Part shown: positions 1 through 8,620 of the stretch, piece by piece
Numbering within the stretch: the first letter of the stretch is position 1
Layout: every line of letters starts with the position of its first letter
NCBI GenBank assembly: GCA_022482735.1
Contig: JAKVOO010000001.1
Span: 902,837 to 966,836 of the forward strand
From: Bacilli bacterium
Lineage (GTDB): Bacteria; Bacillota_I; Bacilli_A; RFN20; CAG-826
Length of the DNA: 64,000 nt
Direction of reading: 5' to 3'
Program-made: the position numbers and the translations under genes
The notes under the pieces: model-generated
Seen by the model: only the letters and a program-made list of their open reading frames with translations
The model's database searches: none
Told to the model about the DNA's origin: nothing

Positions 1-14
1 ATTTTTCGAATCAT
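1..14 (-). CDS. possible start of a gene leaving the left edge
   Basis: Read on the minus strand, a GGAGAG Shine-Dalgarno sequence lies seven bases before an ATG whose first base is at 14. The frame (Met-Ile-Arg-Lys) is open to the window edge. Only four codons are visible, so nothing can be said about the product; the call rests on the ribosome binding site alone. Confidence 0.3.
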
Positions 15-196
15 TATTTCACTCTCCATTCTTTTAATGAAGAATTTGTCGTGACTCTTTATGCCGATTAACTAGAAGTTTTTATTGAGCAGTCTAGCTA
101 ATTCAAACAAAATATCTACTCAATATGACATCAACTTCCACCGCATGAAAACATTTTCAAGTTTTCATTTTTTTAAAATCACTTATGCCAGCAAAA

Positions 197-247
197 CTAA
201 CTTTTTTTATCCTTTTGCCGCATAATAAAAAACCATTTATATATCAT
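197..247 (-). CDS. very short ORF or gene remnant behind a strong ribosome binding site
   Basis: An AGGAGGAG sequence sits four bases before an ATG at 247, downstream of AT-rich promoter-like sequence (270-300), but the frame closes after 16 codons (Met-Ile-Tyr-Lys-Trp-Phe-Phe). It may be a leader peptide, or the start of a gene that has decayed. The rest of positions 15-442 shows no other convincing gene, only two hairpins listed separately. Confidence 0.2.
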   Translation of the reverse strand: MIYKWFFIMRQKDKKS

Positions 248-309
248 ATCTCCTCCTCTACTAACGTATTTATAAAACTATATATAGTATATATTAAAAT
301 AGCCTTTTT

Positions 310-330
310 GCCAAAAAATTGGCTTTTTTA
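310..330 (+). terminator. hairpin with T-run
   Basis: GCCAA/TTGGC stem with a four-base loop followed by six T residues on the plus strand. No plus-strand gene is seen upstream inside the window, so its client is unknown. Confidence 0.35.
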
Positions 331-389
331 TTAAAAAATCATTTAATTTATAAAATTATCAATCGCATGCAAATGTTGGTTTAAGTAGT

Positions 390-412
390 AAAAAAGAACC
401 AAAATTGGTTCT
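390..412 (-). terminator. rho-independent terminator of the CoA-disulfide reductase gene
   Basis: An eight-pair stem (AGAACCAA/TTGGTTCT, 395-412) is followed on the minus strand by about six T residues. It lies 30 bases beyond the stop codon of the gene ending at 443. Confidence 0.7.
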
Positions 413-442
413 TTTCTATATGCTAATAAAGGTGATTAAAAT

Positions 443-2098
443 CTACTTTTTATTAATCCTTCGGTAATTAGTAAACGTGGAATATCCGCCATTTAAACTA
501 TATACATTTTCGAAACCATGATTAATCAGAATATTTTGTGTGGCATTGGCCGTCACACCTTTGGAACAATAGGTAAGGATTGTTGCTTTTTTATCTAGAT
601 TTTGAAGATAGTCTCTCATATCCTCTTGAGCGACATTAATTGCCCCTGGAATATGCCCCGCCCGAAATAGTTCTGGACGGCGGTTATCGAGAATTACAAT
701 ATCCGACGAGGAATTCTCTGCTAAATTATCGACCTCAGAAGCGCTCAATTGCTTACGCCCAAATAGAATAGAATTCTCAAGAATCATGCCACTATATATA
801 ATGGGATCTTTTGCGGTTGAAAAGGGCGGAGCATAGGCTAAATCTAGAGCCGCCAAATCACTGGCTGTGGCCTTAAAAGTGATTGCTGTTGCTAAAACAT
901 CAATTCGCTTGTCAACCCCAGAAACACCAATTATTTCCGCCCCTAAAATTTGTAGATTATCTTTGCGGGCAATAACTTTCATAACCATTTCTTGACCGCC
1001 TAAATATTCTGGCTTCTCCGGCTTAATATTAAAACTCACTTGATAAGGGATGTTTTCCTTAATAAGTTCTTTTTCTGTTAAGCCAGTCTGAGCGACCGCT
1101 AGATTAAAGACTTTATATATTGCCGTTCCAATCACTCCTTTAAAGGTGAGTACTGGTCCGCCGGCAGCATTATTGCCCGCGATGCGTCCTGTCTTATTTG
1201 CCGTTGAGCCCATTGGTCGATAAACTGGCTTGCCGGTAAGCGCGTGATACTCTTCCATACAGTCACCGACTGCATATATATCCGCTACGCTGGTCTCCAT
1301 TCTGTCATTAACGGCAATAGCTCCTGTCACTCCTATTTCGATTCCCGAACTACGGGCTAAGTCTACATTCGGTCGAACACCGGTTGCGATTAAAACTAAG
1401 TCCCCATTGATGAATTCATCATCCTCTAAAACAACTCCGTTTTCCGTTATTTCTTGAATGTTTTGATTTACGAGAACCCGCACTCCATTTTTCGTTAATT
1501 CATCTTGAACAAGAATTGCCATATCACTATCTAATGATGGTGAAACCTGCGGCATTTTCTCAATCAAAGTAACTTTAATACCAAGACGGGTTAAATTTTC
1601 CGCCACCTCTAAACCAATGAAGCCTGTTCCAATAATCGCGGCCGTCTTTGGCGATTTATTCTCGATAAAAGATTCGATGTCTTCCATATCTTTTATCGTT
1701 CTTAAAGTAAATACATTGGCGTGTTCACGTCCCTTAAACGGTGGTATAGAAGACCGAGCGCCGGTCGCAATAATTAATTTATCGTAGCGGTCGGAAAAAG
1801 TGACTTTTGTTTTAAGATTAATAACCATGACTTCTTTTTTTTCTGTATCCAAGTCAATGACTTCATGTTCGGTAAGAATATCAATGTTGTACTTCTTTTT
1901 AAAGTAATCGGCATCGCGCGGAGCTAATTCCTCCTCCTCAGCGACTTGTCTTCCAAGATAATAAGGCATGCCACATCCCGCATAGGAAATGTGTTTATCT
2001 TTCTCATACACCACAATATCGGCAGTTTCGTTTTCTCTTCTAGCCTTCGCTGCAGCCGAGGTTCCTCCTGCCACTGCGCCAATAATAACAATTCTCAT
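443..2098 (-). CDS. cdr: CoA-disulfide reductase with C-terminal rhodanese domain
   Basis: Pyridine-nucleotide-disulfide oxidoreductase of the CoADR/NADH-oxidase group; such enzymes reduce CoA disulfide, CoA polysulfide or related persulfides with NAD(P)H in the cytoplasm. The N-terminus has the FAD-binding GAVAGG motif (residues 7-12), the single redox cysteine Cys42 in SYAGCGMPYY, an NAD-binding GTGFIGLEVAE motif near residue 160 and the second FAD motif YAVGDCME. A rhodanese domain fills roughly residues 460-551, with its active cysteine at 511 in TYCSKG. The length of 551 residues fits the CoADR-RHD fusion type. It is monocistronic with a terminator behind it. A role in sulfur or redox homeostasis is inferred; the true substrate could be polysulfide rather than CoA disulfide. 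Confidence 0.85.
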   Translation of the reverse strand: MRIVIIGAVAGGTSAAAKARRENETADIVVYEKDKHISYAGCGMPYYLGRQVAEEEELAPRDADYFKKKYNIDILTEHEVIDLDTEKKEVMVINLKTKVTFSDRYDKLIIATGARSSIPPFKGREHANVFTLRTIKDMEDIESFIENKSPKTAAIIGTGFIGLEVAENLTRLGIKVTLIEKMPQVSPSLDSDMAILVQDELTKNGVRVLVNQNIQEITENGVVLEDDEFINGDLVLIATGVRPNVDLARSSGIEIGVTGAIAVNDRMETSVADIYAVGDCMEEYHALTGKPVYRPMGSTANKTGRIAGNNAAGGPVLTFKGVIGTAIYKVFNLAVAQTGLTEKELIKENIPYQVSFNIKPEKPEYLGGQEMVMKVIARKDNLQILGAEIIGVSGVDKRIDVLATAITFKATASDLAALDLAYAPPFSTAKDPIIYSGMILENSILFGRKQLSASEVDNLAENSSSDIVILDNRRPELFRAGHIPGAINVAQEDMRDYLQNLDKKATILTYCSKGVTANATQNILINHGFENVYSLNGGYSTFTNYRRINKK

Positions 2099-2253
2099 GA
2101 TATCTCCTTTTATTTCAATTCCATTATAAAATAGTAACGTAAAAAGGTTTAAAAAACGCTCATAAATATCCTATATTAATAAATAAGTTTGCTAAATATA
2201 AGCAAAGAGTAATATTACTATTATCTTTTAGCCATTTAAAAAACATCTCTCAT

Positions 2254-2290
2254 AAAAAAACTTCCTAAGCCTTTTAAGGTGAAGGAAGTT
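2254..2290 (-). terminator. rho-independent terminator of the transglutaminase-like lipoprotein gene
   Basis: AACTTCCT (2259-2266) pairs with AGGAAGTT (2283-2290), and seven T residues follow on the minus strand. It starts 20 bases after the stop codon of the gene ending at 2311. Confidence 0.75.
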
Positions 2291-2310
2291 TAGTCTTATT
2301 TAATCGATGA

Positions 2311-3750
2311 TTAGAGTGTGATTAATATTAGTTCGTTATCAGAACCGATAAAGCCACCAAAGCTTAGGCCAGTTTCGCTCCGCGCTTGAGTGATCGCGGC
2401 ATTGACATCAAGACCGTCCACATATTGAAAGTTCATTACTTTCTTTTCATCATTAACCGACGGATAGTCAGCGAGCAGTTGAACAAACTTTACAACATCG
2501 GCAGCGTTTTTAGCCACTAAATCATGAGTAAAATCATTGTATTCAATTGTCGTATTAGCATAGAAACCATAATCGGAATCGGCTTTTGCTAAGGGGAAAC
2601 TAGTCTGTTTATAAACAGCATCAATTGTCGCATTAGAGACCAAGAATAATTCCTTATTTCCTAATTCATAAAGTACATCGCTAATTTCTCCCATGGTGTT
2701 ATTGCTCGTTGGGCAAGCTGCATACCATTCGCCACCTAATTGCACATAATTCCATGCATGCCCTGCTCCTCGACCACTGGCGATAACGTATCCTGTCACC
2801 CGTACGGCGGGTATATCCTCGATTGAAGACAATAAAACAAGCGCCTTTGACATGCCATCGCAAACGGCAATATGCCGATTAAAAATACCCTCTAAATAAT
2901 AGCAGTCATTTTGATATTGATAGCCGACGCCATTATAACCTTTCTCATAGGCAGTATAGTCATAGAGAATGTCGTTACCCAGCCAAGCAAATATTTTTCT
3001 TTCCTTTTCAACATCGCTATCATCACTAGAAATATATTCGCGCGCAATGTCTAGCGCCTCTTCGTAAATGACTTCAGCCTTTGATCCAGCAACTGGAATG
3101 GGTAGGTATCCTCTACTGGCCGCATACCAAAGTTGTTCGCTAGTGGAAACAGAAATGCTATGTTCCCGTCCATTAATCGGAAAATCACTAAACCCTTCAT
3201 TTCGCTTTTCTCCGCGATTTAGGAAAATATCGTCAACAACACTTAAGGTTTCGGTCGCATTTAATTCCGTTCCTTGATTTTGAATTCCATAATCTCGATA
3301 GTCAATGGTATAAGTGTCGATGTATTTTCCCGCGCGCGGTGTGGTTTTAAAATCAACATCCAAATTAATATTCCATAAAGAAGAATAGTCGTAACGTGCG
3401 CTCGAACCACTATCGATGAACGAATAGGCAATTGTAAAACTCGTATCCATATTAAACAGATGAGCATCTAGAAGATCAATGTATTGTTGGATATTCTCAC
3501 AGACAACATTAAAATCATCGCCTGAAGGAATTGGCAAGAAATAATCTTCCGCGCCCGATGGCAAATACTCCATTTCTTCGGATGAAGACGATGGAATAAA
3601 AATCGAAGAACTTCCTGATGAAGTTGTTTCACTCGCGGACGATTCACTACCAGTACTAGCTAAAGAGTTAGAGGAAGAACCTCCCGTTTGGGCACAACTT
3701 GCAAGAAGTAAAATAGAAAATAAAAACAATCTTTTTGTTACTTTGAGCAT
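2311..3750 (-). CDS. secreted lipoprotein with transglutaminase-like fold
   Basis: The 479-residue product begins with a lipoprotein signal (LASC, lipidated Cys19) and a long Ser/Thr-rich linker to about residue 60, so it should be anchored outside the membrane. Residues about 230-350 resemble the bacterial transglutaminase/protease-like core: Cys297 in the VCDGMSKA helix and His331 in GAGHAWNYV match the catalytic Cys and His. The third residue, normally Asp after the WYxxD strand, appears to be Cys346 (WYAACPTS). The family includes proteases, peptidoglycan-linked proteins and inactive binders; the substrate here is unknown. It is a single gene with its own terminator. A GGGAGGG Shine-Dalgarno supports the start. 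Confidence 0.75.
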   Translation of the reverse strand: MLKVTKRLFLFSILLLASCAQTGGSSSNSLASTGSESSASETTSSGSSSIFIPSSSSEEMEYLPSGAEDYFLPIPSGDDFNVVCENIQQYIDLLDAHLFNMDTSFTIAYSFIDSGSSARYDYSSLWNINLDVDFKTTPRAGKYIDTYTIDYRDYGIQNQGTELNATETLSVVDDIFLNRGEKRNEGFSDFPINGREHSISVSTSEQLWYAASRGYLPIPVAGSKAEVIYEEALDIAREYISSDDSDVEKERKIFAWLGNDILYDYTAYEKGYNGVGYQYQNDCYYLEGIFNRHIAVCDGMSKALVLLSSIEDIPAVRVTGYVIASGRGAGHAWNYVQLGGEWYAACPTSNNTMGEISDVLYELGNKELFLVSNATIDAVYKQTSFPLAKADSDYGFYANTTIEYNDFTHDLVAKNAADVVKFVQLLADYPSVNDEKKVMNFQYVDGLDVNAAITQARSETGLSFGGFIGSDNELILITL

Positions 3751-3756
3751 ATAACC

Positions 3757-3836
3757 CTCCCGTTGTTTTAATTATAGTTACGTTTTAAAAAAGCAAGGAA
3801 AAACTATAGTATTCTCATGCTTAAAAACGCTTACAC
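3757..3836 (-). promoter_or_regulatory. promoter region of the transglutaminase-like lipoprotein, with cre-like box
   Basis: On the minus strand a perfect TATAAT -10 lies at 3776-3771, followed by a GGGAGGG ribosome binding site. No good -35 at standard spacing was found. A sequence at 3821-3836 (TGTAAGCGTTTTTA core) matches the Firmicute CcpA cre consensus except at two positions and lies upstream of the -10. Catabolite control is possible but not established. Confidence 0.35.
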
Positions 3837-3857
3837 CGAAAGCCTTTTTTTCATTGT

Positions 3858-3895
3858 TATAAAAAAAATAGACACATGGGGGCTTGTGTCTATTT
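3858..3895 (-). terminator. terminator of the nucleoside-catabolism operon
   Basis: An eleven-pair stem (AAATAGACACA with TGTGTCTATTT, 3866-3895) is followed by a run of T on the minus strand. It lies just behind the last gene of the operon, which ends at 3903. Confidence 0.85.
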
Positions 3896-3902
3896 GGGGG
3901 AA

Positions 3903-4634
3903 CTACTTAACTTGACCGCTGGCGATGGCTTTCAGTTCTTTGACTTTGGCAATTAGCTTATCTGGTTGTCCATGCAGGTTCATAACTTGCGTACCGATGA
4001 ACACTCCATCCGCTCCAGCATCACGTACCATTCTTACCTGATCGTAGTCATGAATTCCAATGCCACAATTGATTTCATTGGTAATGCCACGCTCTTCTCG
4101 TAGATACTTGATAATCGACTTAAGATCCTTATATTGAGGATGGAATTTACCAGATGGTGTCGCTTGAAGATAAACAAATCCTGTTGTTTGCTTGGCTGTT
4201 TCAATTTCGTCTTCAGGCAAATGATATTCAATGTAGGCACTAACTTTTAATTTTTCTGCTAAAAGCCGGGCCCGAACTTCTGGATGCCGCGCTCCGACAA
4301 GTAATACTTCCTGTAAGTTATTTCTTCTTAAGAAAGCCAGAAATTTATCCATGCCGATTGCCATAATCGTTTCTTCATAAATCAACATATAAAGATGAAT
4401 TCCCGGATGTTCCTTCAAAATGGTCTCTACCGACTCCATGTATTTGTCATAATCATGGCATTTTGTTAAGGCCTCATGCATCCGAATTTTGATATTCTCT
4501 CCATCAAGATACGGATCATCCGCCGGAAAATCAGTTTCAACCACATCGGCACCACCCTCTACATAACAATCGACGACGCGATGGCTTGCTTCAATTGAAG
4601 GTGAGCCATGATTAAGAAAACAAATTAAGCGCAT
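3903..4634 (-). CDS. solo TrpA-like (tryptophan synthase alpha family) lyase
   Basis: A 243-residue TIM-barrel protein clearly related to the alpha subunit of tryptophan synthase, which cleaves indole-3-glycerol phosphate by a retro-aldol step. The family catalytic pair is kept at the right spacing: Glu33 in VVETDFPADDP and Asp44 in YLDG correspond to Glu49 and Asp60 of the E. coli enzyme. The C-terminal phosphate loops GIGIHDYDQV and GADGVFIGTQ are also recognisable, while the GVTG loop is altered to PSG. It is about 20 residues shorter than a standard TrpA. No trpB or other trp gene is present; it is the last gene of a nucleoside operon, 12 bases after a BtpA-family gene. I infer a C-C lyase or aldolase acting on a sugar or nucleoside phosphate, not tryptophan synthesis. 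Confidence 0.75.
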   Translation of the reverse strand: MRLICFLNHGSPSIEASHRVVDCYVEGGADVVETDFPADDPYLDGENIKIRMHEALTKCHDYDKYMESVETILKEHPGIHLYMLIYEETIMAIGMDKFLAFLRRNNLQEVLLVGARHPEVRARLLAEKLKVSAYIEYHLPEDEIETAKQTTGFVYLQATPSGKFHPQYKDLKSIIKYLREERGITNEINCGIGIHDYDQVRMVRDAGADGVFIGTQVMNLHGQPDKLIAKVKELKAIASGQVK

Positions 4635-4646
4635 ATTCTTCTCCTC

Positions 4647-5432
4647 CTATTTCTTATATGCTTCAATTAGCTCTTTAGCTAAATCGAAATCAACTGGTAA
4701 ACTAACTTCGCCTCTATCTTTTAACGAACTGCCAACAATAACGCCACTGGCAATACTCAATTGATCTTTTATGTTTTTAACACTCACACCCGAGCCAACA
4801 TAAACTGGAACAGTAACGACTTTTTTGACCTGCTCAATATCTTCAATTGAAGTTGGCTTACCCGTCAAAACGCCGGTTACAACTACGGCATCGGCTCCGC
4901 TGGCTTCTGCTAATTTTGCTGACTCTTCAATACTCATATCGTTTACAAGCATATGGGTGTGTTTAACCTGTAGGTCAGCCATAATTAGAACTTTTTCGGC
5001 GCCAATTTCCCGTCGATAAATTAAGGCGTCGTGCGCCGATGGATAAATAATTCCATTAGCGTAGACAACCGTATCGATAAAAACAGGAATGCGAATAAAG
5101 TCTGCCCCGACCGCCTTAGCGATGGCTAAAGCACTACGATAATCACTGAAGGCACAATCAATTCCTAAAGGAAGGTCAACGGCCTCTTTTATCATTTCAG
5201 CGATTGCACTCATCGCTGTGATTTGGGCTAAATCCATTTTTTCAGCGTATGGAGCATCACCCATATTTTCAATCATGATTGCGTCATAACCCGCTTTTTG
5301 AAGGGTAAGTGCATCGGCTAATGCCTGTGTACGCACTTGACTTAAATCAGAAAACCTAGCTGTCCCCGGCAAAGGCAAACAATGGACCATGCCAATTATC
5401 GCCTTCGGATATTTCTTAAAAAAATCATTCAT
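4647..5432 (-). CDS. BtpA/SgcQ-family TIM-barrel protein
   Basis: The 261-residue protein carries the hallmark start of the BtpA/SgcQ family (GMVHCLPLPGTARF near residues 14-27), then IENMGDAPY, a DVRS-like DCAFSDYRSALA segment, and a C-terminal phosphate-binding type region (VPVYVGSGVS, IVGSSLK). The family was named for a protein linked to photosystem I assembly, but in many bacteria it travels with sugar or nucleoside transport genes, and its reaction is not established. Here it overlaps the nucleoside phosphorylase gene by eight bases and precedes the TrpA-like gene, so an isomerase, epimerase or lyase step in sugar-phosphate breakdown is inferred. Confidence 0.75.
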   Translation of the reverse strand: MNDFFKKYPKAIIGMVHCLPLPGTARFSDLSQVRTQALADALTLQKAGYDAIMIENMGDAPYAEKMDLAQITAMSAIAEMIKEAVDLPLGIDCAFSDYRSALAIAKAVGADFIRIPVFIDTVVYANGIIYPSAHDALIYRREIGAEKVLIMADLQVKHTHMLVNDMSIEESAKLAEASGADAVVVTGVLTGKPTSIEDIEQVKKVVTVPVYVGSGVSVKNIKDQLSIASGVIVGSSLKDRGEVSLPVDFDLAKELIEAYKK

Positions 5433-6189
5433 TTATTTTTTCCTCTTTCACAAAATTAACCATTGAATCTAACGCCAATCGACAAAGTTCATCTTCTTTT
5501 CGTCTACGCGTCTTTTCATCCAATAAGGCAGAGAGATTTTTTAAAACTGTGACTAACGTCAATGAGGCGAATGGTACTTTCATAAGCGAGGCAACCACCA
5601 TTAGGGCAGAGGTTTCCATATCCACCGAGATAATTCCTTCTTGTTCTAACTGTGCAAAGTTCTTTTCAATATCCACCTGCCGCATTTTTGAAAGCCGCGA
5701 TTCTTTCATTTGCGAATAATAACCATCCATGGTTGCACTTTCTCCAGTAATGACTTTTTGTCCTTGGCTGGTTACGGTTTTAATTATGGACTGAAGAAAC
5801 TTTGAATCAGCTTTCGCTGGATAATCTTCACTAACATAAGTCAGGCTCGTTTTTTCCAATCTTTTGGATGATGACGGAATAATATAATTTCCTAAGTCCG
5901 CTTTACTAAGCGCCATCGAAGTTCCCATTCGCAAGGCGACTTTCATTCCCGCATCAAACATTTCTTCAAGAGCAATTACCGCGGAAGGGGCACCAATTCC
6001 AGTAGAAGTAATCGTAATTGGTAATCCCTTATAGGTGCCAGTATAGGTATTAAATTCTCGATAAAATCCCACACTTTGTGGATTATCGAGATAACTTTTA
6101 AGCACCTCCACGCGCCAAGGATCACCGGAAAAAATTACATATGGTGCTACACTTTGGTCGGTAACTTTTAAATAGAGTGTTGGTTGCAT
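5425..6189 (-). CDS. uridine phosphorylase-family (NP-I) nucleoside phosphorylase
   Basis: This 254-residue cytoplasmic enzyme has the NP-I fold signatures: the phosphate-binding GDPWR (22-26), STGIGAPSA (about 62-70), the second phosphate arginine in RMGT (Arg87) and the ribose-binding VDMETSAL segment with Glu192. Family members split a nucleoside with phosphate into base and (deoxy)ribose 1-phosphate. It lies three bases after the PfkB kinase gene inside the BMP-transporter operon, which supports action on the imported nucleoside. The base specificity cannot be read with certainty; uridine-like or an atypical nucleoside are both possible. Confidence 0.8.
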   Translation of the reverse strand: MQPTLYLKVTDQSVAPYVIFSGDPWRVEVLKSYLDNPQSVGFYREFNTYTGTYKGLPITITSTGIGAPSAVIALEEMFDAGMKVALRMGTSMALSKADLGNYIIPSSSKRLEKTSLTYVSEDYPAKADSKFLQSIIKTVTSQGQKVITGESATMDGYYSQMKESRLSKMRQVDIEKNFAQLEQEGIISVDMETSALMVVASLMKVPFASLTLVTVLKNLSALLDEKTRRRKEDELCRLALDSMVNFVKEEKINE

Positions 6190-6192
6190 AAT

Positions 6193-7146
6193 CTATTCCT
6201 TTCCAAAGAAACGATAATAACGTTCCCATAATTGCTTTTCATCCGGCGCCGAACTCGTGGCTCCCGCGCCCTCAATAATACAGGTTGCTAATGTTGCTCC
6301 AAGTTTCGCTGATTGTAAGTAATCCTTCTCTTTAATCAATCCATAAATAAAACCTGCCATATAGGCATCGCCCGAACCAACTGTAGAAACGAATTCATCC
6401 GCCGGGACAATTCCTATCGCGGCTTTTTCAATCTTATTGTCATGCCGATAATAGATGGTGCTTCCTTTTTTACCATTAGTGACAACAACAAATTGCAAAT
6501 TGCTATTAAAAGAAAACATTTGATTGGTATGTTCAATATGAAGAATTTGCTTAATATAAGTGATTTCCACCTTATTAGCAAAAACACCGCTGACTCGTTT
6601 CAACACTTTGCGAAGAAAGACTGGAGGAAAAGCCGTTTTATCCATTTTCATCCCAAAATAAGTGGGTAGATGGTATTTATTTGTCATCGCAAGAAACTCT
6701 TCATTATCTTTGCGGCTAGCGACAGTCATAAGTGCGAATTTACTTTCCTTGAACCATTCCTCATCGTAATTAAGAAAGTATTTTTCATCCATTGAGCCGG
6801 GATAATATAGGGTTATATGATCCATACTTGGGTTTTCAACTAAATAACAAGAACTACAATTTACCCCGGTTACTTTTTTAATCGCCGCTTCGCTTAAGCG
6901 GTGGGTTTTAACAAAAGAAGCAAAACCGCTACTTTCATAATCGTCGCCCACGCGAATAACCGGAAGTGTCTTATAACCAAGCGTTGCTAAATCAACAGCC
7001 ACATTTATCCCACAGCCACCAAATTCAACAACATTATTATCATTATTAGTGATAATTGAAGTTTTGCCGATTTTAGCAAGGCTCGCAATTTTAATCACTC
7101 GATCAAAAGCGATATAACCACTGATGATGACATCATATTTTTTCAT
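6193..7146 (-). CDS. PfkB-family carbohydrate/nucleoside kinase
   Basis: A 317-residue ribokinase-fold kinase. The glycine-rich substrate motif (FGGCGINVAVDLATLG, 42-57) and the ATP/anion-hole motif TVGSGDAYMAGF with catalytic base Asp260 are intact, so it should be active. PfkB relatives phosphorylate ribose, adenosine, pseudouridine or ribose 1-phosphate. Its neighbours (nucleoside importer, phosphorylase, two TIM-barrel enzymes) suggest phosphorylation of either the imported nucleoside or of ribose 1-phosphate. It overlaps the hydrolase gene before it by four bases, implying coupled translation. Confidence 0.8.
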   Translation of the reverse strand: MKKYDVIISGYIAFDRVIKIASLAKIGKTSIITNNDNNVVEFGGCGINVAVDLATLGYKTLPVIRVGDDYESSGFASFVKTHRLSEAAIKKVTGVNCSSCYLVENPSMDHITLYYPGSMDEKYFLNYDEEWFKESKFALMTVASRKDNEEFLAMTNKYHLPTYFGMKMDKTAFPPVFLRKVLKRVSGVFANKVEITYIKQILHIEHTNQMFSFNSNLQFVVVTNGKKGSTIYYRHDNKIEKAAIGIVPADEFVSTVGSGDAYMAGFIYGLIKEKDYLQSAKLGATLATCIIEGAGATSSAPDEKQLWERYYRFFGKE

Positions 7147-7709
7147 AATGTTCCTTCCTGAAGACGGGTGAGAATCTCCTGGTCACTCATTACTTCACAC
7201 AGGTATTTGCCCATATCCCGAAGGTATACGCCATTAGTTTCATAATCAGTAGTACCCACCAATTCTTTTGGAACAAAGGCGTGATAGTTGAGATTATAAG
7301 CGTCCAAAACTGTAGCAAAAACGCAGTTGTTTGTTTTTGTTCCGGCCACAATAATGTGATCAATTCCCCGGTTCTTTAATTCCTGGTCAAGTCCAGTTTC
7401 AAAAAACGAACTATACTTGTGTTTTTTAATTACTAAATCCTCGGGACGTATTTCTAAGCGCTCATCAATCTGCTCACCCTTTGTACCAACCAAACAACAC
7501 TCCCTGGTTTTCTTTGGGGAGTCTTCCAGCATCTTCTTCGTTACCGAGTGTTGCATGTAGATAATTTGGACTCCATATTTTCTTACTTCGGCGATGAAAT
7601 CCTTAATTTTAGGTAATAAGTCTACATTTAAGGGATAGAAGATTTTACCATTGGGATCGGTGAAATCGTATACCATATCAACCACAATTAACGCATACTT
7701 CTTATTCAT
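7143..7709 (-). CDS. isochorismatase-family cysteine hydrolase
   Basis: The 188-residue protein has the full catalytic triad of the family: Asp11 in VVDMVYDF, a Lys in the KKHKYSSF segment (95-102) and Cys129 in TKTNNCVFAT. Relatives include nicotinamidase, ureidoacrylate amidohydrolase (RutB) and N-carbamoylsarcosine amidase. It overlaps the upstream permease by eight bases and the kinase by four, so it belongs to the nucleoside operon. Hydrolysis of an amide or ureido product of base breakdown, or nicotinamide release from a nicotinamide nucleoside, are plausible; the sequence does not decide. Confidence 0.75.
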   Translation of the reverse strand: MNKKYALIVVDMVYDFTDPNGKIFYPLNVDLLPKIKDFIAEVRKYGVQIIYMQHSVTKKMLEDSPKKTRECCLVGTKGEQIDERLEIRPEDLVIKKHKYSSFFETGLDQELKNRGIDHIIVAGTKTNNCVFATVLDAYNLNYHAFVPKELVGTTDYETNGVYLRDMGKYLCEVMSDQEILTRLQEGTL

Positions 7710-8619
7710 AAATAAACCCCCGATATAAACTTTTTCGATTTTTAATTAAGGCCACAACGAAGAGCACGATGACAATTGTGATATAAGGAATAATTTTCAA
7801 TAGTCCAGCTATACTACCGATGCGAATAGCAAGATTGACCGATAGTGCTTGCGCAACTCCAAATAGAATTGCATAAACTGAAACTTTTCCCGGATCACCA
7901 TCACCACAATATATCGCTGCCAAAGCGATGAAGCCCATACCGGCTGTAATATCCGTTGTATACGATGAAAGCTGCACAACGGCCACTTCGTACCCGGCAA
8001 GGGCGGTAAAGATTCCACCGATAATAACCGCTAAATACTTTATGCGATTAATATTGATTCCGACGGAGCGAGCGGCCTCTTCTGATTCACCCACCACGCG
8101 CACATAAGTTCCAAACTTTGTTTTCTTCATAATAAAGCCAACGAGGAAAATGCTAATGTAGGCAAAATATGTGAGATATGTATGTCCTGAAATAATCGGA
8201 CCGAGAAAAGGAATATCTTCAATTAATGGAATATTTAATCGACTGGCTCCCGTTGATAAAATGCCGATAACGTTAATTGAAGTGTTATGCATAAGCGCCA
8301 AGGCATATTTGCCAGCCGCCGTTGATAATAAGCCAATAGCAAAACCGGTGATAATGAAATTAGCCTTTTTTGTTACTCCAAAGAAGGAGAATAATATTCC
8401 TAGTAAGATTCCAACTACGATACCGCCTAGTAAGGCTAAAACCCAACTTTTTGTAAAGTAAAGAATTAAAGTTGAAGCCAATGCTCCAAAAAGCATAAAA
8501 CCATCGAGACCGATATTGACGATACCAGCTTTATAGGCAAAAAGGCCTCCGAGAGCAATAAGGATAATTGGTCCACTAAAATATAGTGAGTCAAACAAAA
8601 TTTTAATTATAAAATCCAT
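7702..8619 (-). CDS. nucleoside ABC importer permease (YufQ/NupQ type)
   Basis: A hydrophobic 305-residue protein with about eight to ten membrane spans and the BPD_transp_2 pattern (GLDGFMLFGAL near residue 37 and the cytoplasmic coupling segment VVGESEEAARSVGININRIK near 180). It is the shorter of two permeases in the typical BmpA-ATPase-permease-permease order of nucleoside importers. It starts one base after the preceding permease and overlaps the isochorismatase-like gene. Confidence 0.85.
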   Translation of the reverse strand: MDFIIKILFDSLYFSGPIILIALGGLFAYKAGIVNIGLDGFMLFGALASTLILYFTKSWVLALLGGIVVGILLGILFSFFGVTKKANFIITGFAIGLLSTAAGKYALALMHNTSINVIGILSTGASRLNIPLIEDIPFLGPIISGHTYLTYFAYISIFLVGFIMKKTKFGTYVRVVGESEEAARSVGININRIKYLAVIIGGIFTALAGYEVAVVQLSSYTTDITAGMGFIALAAIYCGDGDPGKVSVYAILFGVAQALSVNLAIRIGSIAGLLKIIPYITIVIVLFVVALIKNRKSLYRGFIYE

Positions 8620-8620
8620 A

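Noticed and set aside
8171-8461. 96-codon open frame opposite the permease gene
   Set aside because: It is the antisense of a membrane-span-rich gene and has no family signature.
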